The position numbers and the translations under genes are program-made. A DNA stretch of 60,962 bases from JBELMB01 sp042088665 (GTDB lineage Bacteria > Pseudomonadota > Alphaproteobacteria > Rhodobacterales > Rhodobacteraceae). The notes beneath the pieces were generated by a model. The model saw only the letters and a program-made list of their open reading frames with translations, did not search any database and was not told where the DNA came from. Of the stretch, positions 58,700 to 60,962 are shown in pieces. Position 1 is the stretch's first letter. Each line of letters opens with the position of its first letter. The DNA lies in the NCBI GenBank assembly GCA_042088665.1, contig JBELMB010000009.1, forward strand, positions 1-60,962, given 5' to 3'.

Positions 58700-59605
58700 A
58701 TGACCCAAAAGAGCGGCGACGCGCCTCTTTGTGCCGCACCGGATGACGCGCCACGCAAACCAAGTTTCGAGATGCCCGCGGCGGCCTGCGACACACATTT
58801 TCATGTGTTTCCTGCGGGACATGAACATCGATACGTGGGCAATCGCAGCTACACACCGCCACCGTTGGAGATCGGTGACTACGACAACACGGCCTGCGCC
58901 TTGGGGATCGAGCGTGCCGTTGTCGTTCAGCCAAGTGTCTATGCCGAGGACAACACGGCGACACTGGCGGTATCCGCAGCCGCGCCTGACCGGCTTCGTG
59001 CCGTTGTGTCCGTGACCAAGGATGTGTCCGATGCCGAATTGGAGGCGTTTCATGCAGCCGGCGCGCGTGGCATTCGGGTGAATGTGGTCGACAGTGGTGG
59101 CATGACCTTCCCATCGGTGAAGGATGCTTTGGATTTCACGGCGCGTATTGCCGATCTCGGGTGGCACATCGAGTTTCTCGCCCATGTCGAGACGTTCGAG
59201 GACATCTCCTCGCTTCTGGAGGCCTCGCATGTGCCGGTTGTCTTTGGGCATCTGGGCTACACGAACGTCAGATACGGCGTCAGCGACCCGGGATTTCAGC
59301 GGTTTCTGGCCGCTTTTGCCGATGGCAAGGCCTGGGTGAAACTGACAGGGCCCTACCGGATCAGTGGTTTGGACAGGTTTCCGTATTCGGACATCGGTGA
59401 AATGGCCCAAGCGCTCTTGTCCGCCAACCCGTCACGACTTCTTTGGGGGTCCGACTGGCCACACGTCCGGCATGTTGGCGTCATGCCGAATGATGGGGAC
59501 CTGCTCGGTCAACTGAACGACTGGGGATGCGATGCGCCCCTTCGACAAAAGATATTGGTCGATAACCCCGCGCATCTTTACGGCTTTCCAACCCTCGAAG
59601 CCTGA
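58700..59605 (+). CDS. Amidohydrolase family 2 protein, 2-pyrone-4,6-dicarboxylate hydrolase-like
   Basis: A 301-residue TIM-barrel hydrolase. Strand 1 ends CDTHFHVF (HxH metal motif), later VVFGHLGY supplies a His, KAWVKLTGPYR the substrate Arg region, and WGSDWPHV the conserved Asp. The order and the short N-terminus fit the LigI/D-galactarolactone isomerase branch, which opens lactones of dicarboxylates such as 2-pyrone-4,6-dicarboxylate without always needing a metal. The next gene encodes a tricarboxylate-type binding protein, so the enzyme probably acts on an imported polycarboxylate lactone. An SD-like AGACAGG is upstream. Confidence 0.85.
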   Translation: MTQKSGDAPLCAAPDDAPRKPSFEMPAAACDTHFHVFPAGHEHRYVGNRSYTPPPLEIGDYDNTACALGIERAVVVQPSVYAEDNTATLAVSAAAPDRLRAVVSVTKDVSDAELEAFHAAGARGIRVNVVDSGGMTFPSVKDALDFTARIADLGWHIEFLAHVETFEDISSLLEASHVPVVFGHLGYTNVRYGVSDPGFQRFLAAFADGKAWVKLTGPYRISGLDRFPYSDIGEMAQALLSANPSRLLWGSDWPHVRHVGVMPNDGDLLGQLNDWGCDAPLRQKILVDNPAHLYGFPTLEA

Positions 59606-59904
59606 GCCTCGGGAGATGGGGGCGTCAGATACCGCGCGCCTCGTCCCGAGCCTTGTCAGGCTGAAAGGTCCATTGTCTGTGGGGCTTTGGGGGGCAGGCC
59701 TCGATTGGATCGAGACGGGAAAACTGACTGGTGGGCCAGTAGATATCCACCGCTGCGCGTCTCGGCGCAGGCTCAACAGTCACTGCAGTGATTGCTTTGC
59801 TCTGCATCCGGTCGGCGAAATCGCATAAATTAAATGGACGCGGGAACGCGAAGACAGGTCGCCTGCCCATACTCAAAACAAAACCGGCCGTCGTGCCCGA
59901 CCCC
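59606..59904. other. Intergenic before the TctC gene
   Basis: About 300 bases with no supported gene. Frames here are shadows. The spacer is too long for tight coupling, so the TctC gene may have its own promoter. Confidence 0.4.
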
Positions 59905-60861
59905 ATGGGAGGAAGGAATAAGAAACTGACGACCGCTCTGACGGCTGTGGCGGTTGCCATTTCGGGAACCGCTGCGCTTGCGGACTACCCCGAAAAGAAC
60001 ATCGAAGTCATTTTTCCCTATGGCCCGGGCTCGAACACCGACACCGGTGGGCGTCTGTTCATGAACGCCATGGTCAAGGCGCTCGGTGACGACGCGAACT
60101 ACGTGCCTGTAAACGTCGCGGGTGTTGGCGGCATGATTGGCACGGCGCAACTCGCCGCGGCCTCTGCGGATGGATACACCTTGGGTTACAACCCGATCGC
60201 GACCTTGACGATTCAACCGCATCTGCGTCCGCTTCCTTATGGCGAAGCCAGCTTTGAACCGATCTGCAAGGTCACCGAAACACCGTCGGCGGTGATGGTT
60301 GATCCGGCAGGCCCGATCCAAAGCATGGAGGACCTGATCGCTGCCGCCAAAGCAGGCGACGTCGTCGGAGCAGGACCCGCGCGCGGTTTCCTGCCATTCA
60401 TCGCGGCCATGTCCGCCATCAAGGCATACGGGATCGAGAACATCAAATACCTGCCCGTGGGCGGCGGATCCAAGGCTGCTGCCGCCGTATTGAGCGGTGA
60501 CGCGACCATGTCCACCGACCTCTATTCCGCCGCGGCAAACCGCGGTCTGAAAGCGCTCGCGATCCTCGGCGATGAACGCCGTCCGGATGCGCCGGACGTG
60601 CCAACGCTCAAAGAGCTTGGCCATGATGTGCAACTGTCCGTCTGGTTCGGTCTGGTTGCACCCGCCGGGACACCCGAAGACGTGATCGACACCCTGTCGG
60701 CAGCTTGCGCCGAAGCGGTCACCAATCAGGCCTTCATCGACGGCATGGCAGCGGCCAAACACGTGATCGACTACCAGGGCCGGGCAGAGTTTCAGGCCTT
60801 TTATGCCGACCAGTTCGCCAACAACCGGCAGCTTTTGGTGAATATCGGTCTGCTCGAATAA
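59905..60861 (+). CDS. tctC: Tripartite tricarboxylate transporter binding protein (TctC/Bug family)
   Basis: A 318-residue Bug-type receptor. The ATG at 59905 gives MGGRNKKLTTALTAVAVAISGTAALA|DY, a good signal peptide; but a GGAGGAAGG lies just inside the gene, so initiation slightly further in is possible. The mature part begins YPEKNIEVIFPYGPGSNTDTGGRLF, with the family's two-carboxylate-binding loops here and in VAGVGGMIGTAQLAAASADGYTLGYN, plus PVGGGSKAAAAVLSGDATM. It should work with TctA/TctB membrane proteins, presumably just beyond the right edge. Confidence 0.9.
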   Translation: MGGRNKKLTTALTAVAVAISGTAALADYPEKNIEVIFPYGPGSNTDTGGRLFMNAMVKALGDDANYVPVNVAGVGGMIGTAQLAAASADGYTLGYNPIATLTIQPHLRPLPYGEASFEPICKVTETPSAVMVDPAGPIQSMEDLIAAAKAGDVVGAGPARGFLPFIAAMSAIKAYGIENIKYLPVGGGSKAAAAVLSGDATMSTDLYSAAANRGLKALAILGDERRPDAPDVPTLKELGHDVQLSVWFGLVAPAGTPEDVIDTLSAACAEAVTNQAFIDGMAAAKHVIDYQGRAEFQAFYADQFANNRQLLVNIGLLE

Positions 60862-60962
60862 CTCAAGGGAGCGGAGGCCGCGCCACCACGGAAAATCCTC
60901 GCAGCGATATCTCGCTTGGTGCGGTCTCCGGCATCATTTGGCGTGTCCTTTGGCCCCTACCT
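60862..60962 (+). other. Right edge, possible start of the TctB gene
   Basis: One plus frame reads NPRSDISLGAVSGIIWRVLW near the edge, which could be the first helix of a TctB-type protein, but no standard start codon is visible in that frame. I leave this undecided. Confidence 0.25.

Noticed and set aside
1..60962. CRISPR arrays, tRNA and rRNA genes, prophage or conjugation genes
   Set aside because: None found: no regularly spaced direct repeats with unique spacers, no tRNA-like cloverleaf noticed, and no structural phage or transfer proteins.

Overview
The window looks like accessory chromosome or plasmid DNA of a marine Rhodobacteraceae (Roseobacter group) alphaproteobacterium. This is inferred from the high GC, the density of TRAP and other carboxylate transporters, the many GntR(FCD) and LysR regulators, and the short ATGA-type operon overlaps. 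It is a series of catabolic cassettes. I found no rRNA, tRNA, CRISPR array, phage or conjugation genes. Mobile DNA survives only as relics.

Layout. 1-10.1 kb: the 3' end of a LacI-type regulator, an 849-residue exported orphan protein, a divergent AraC/SDR pair, a divergent LysR/DoxX pair and an overlapping pair of exported orphan genes. 10.3-15.2 kb: a DctPQM TRAP operon ending in a tartrate/D-malate-type dehydrogenase, with an easily missed 40-residue membrane protein between them, driven divergently from a GntR gene across a 14-bp palindrome. 15.3-17.3 kb: LysR plus two exported NTF2/SnoaL-like proteins.

17.5-34.9 kb is the most interesting part. A ten-gene leftward operon encodes a GST, two tandem TRAP binding proteins, DctQ, DctM, an aldehyde dehydrogenase, a second GST, an SDR, a tandem OsmC-like protein and a SnoaL-like protein. 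It is divergent from a GntR/FCD regulator, which is followed by a convergent formylglycine-type sulfatase/phosphonate monoester hydrolase. That gene is divergent from a metallo-beta-lactamase alkylsulfatase-like gene and a TAXI-TRAP uptake system. Five copies of a near-palindromic CTTGGGATCCC motif lie in the two divergent promoter regions and in no other non-coding stretch I read. I infer one regulon joining two TRAP classes, two hydrolase types and a glutathione-dependent oxidation module.

35-40.5 kb: a Gfo/Idh/MocA oxidoreductase divergent from a GntR - RuBisCO-like protein - four-carbon acid sugar kinase - oxidoisomerase operon, matching the known D-apionate (3-oxo-isoapionate) pathway. 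41-51.8 kb: an amidase, a decayed LysR gene and a peptide-type ABC importer operon (SBP, two permeases, fused ATPase) carrying an amidase and a BisC/TorA-type molybdoenzyme. 52-56.7 kb: an IS21-like relic, an NMT1-like protein without signal peptide divergent from LysR, and an SLC13/RCK anion permease. 57.0-57.9 kb: a low-GC two-gene module of unknown function. 58-61 kb: decayed or repeat-like intergenic DNA, then a 2-pyrone-4,6-dicarboxylate-hydrolase-like amidohydrolase and a TctC-type binding protein.
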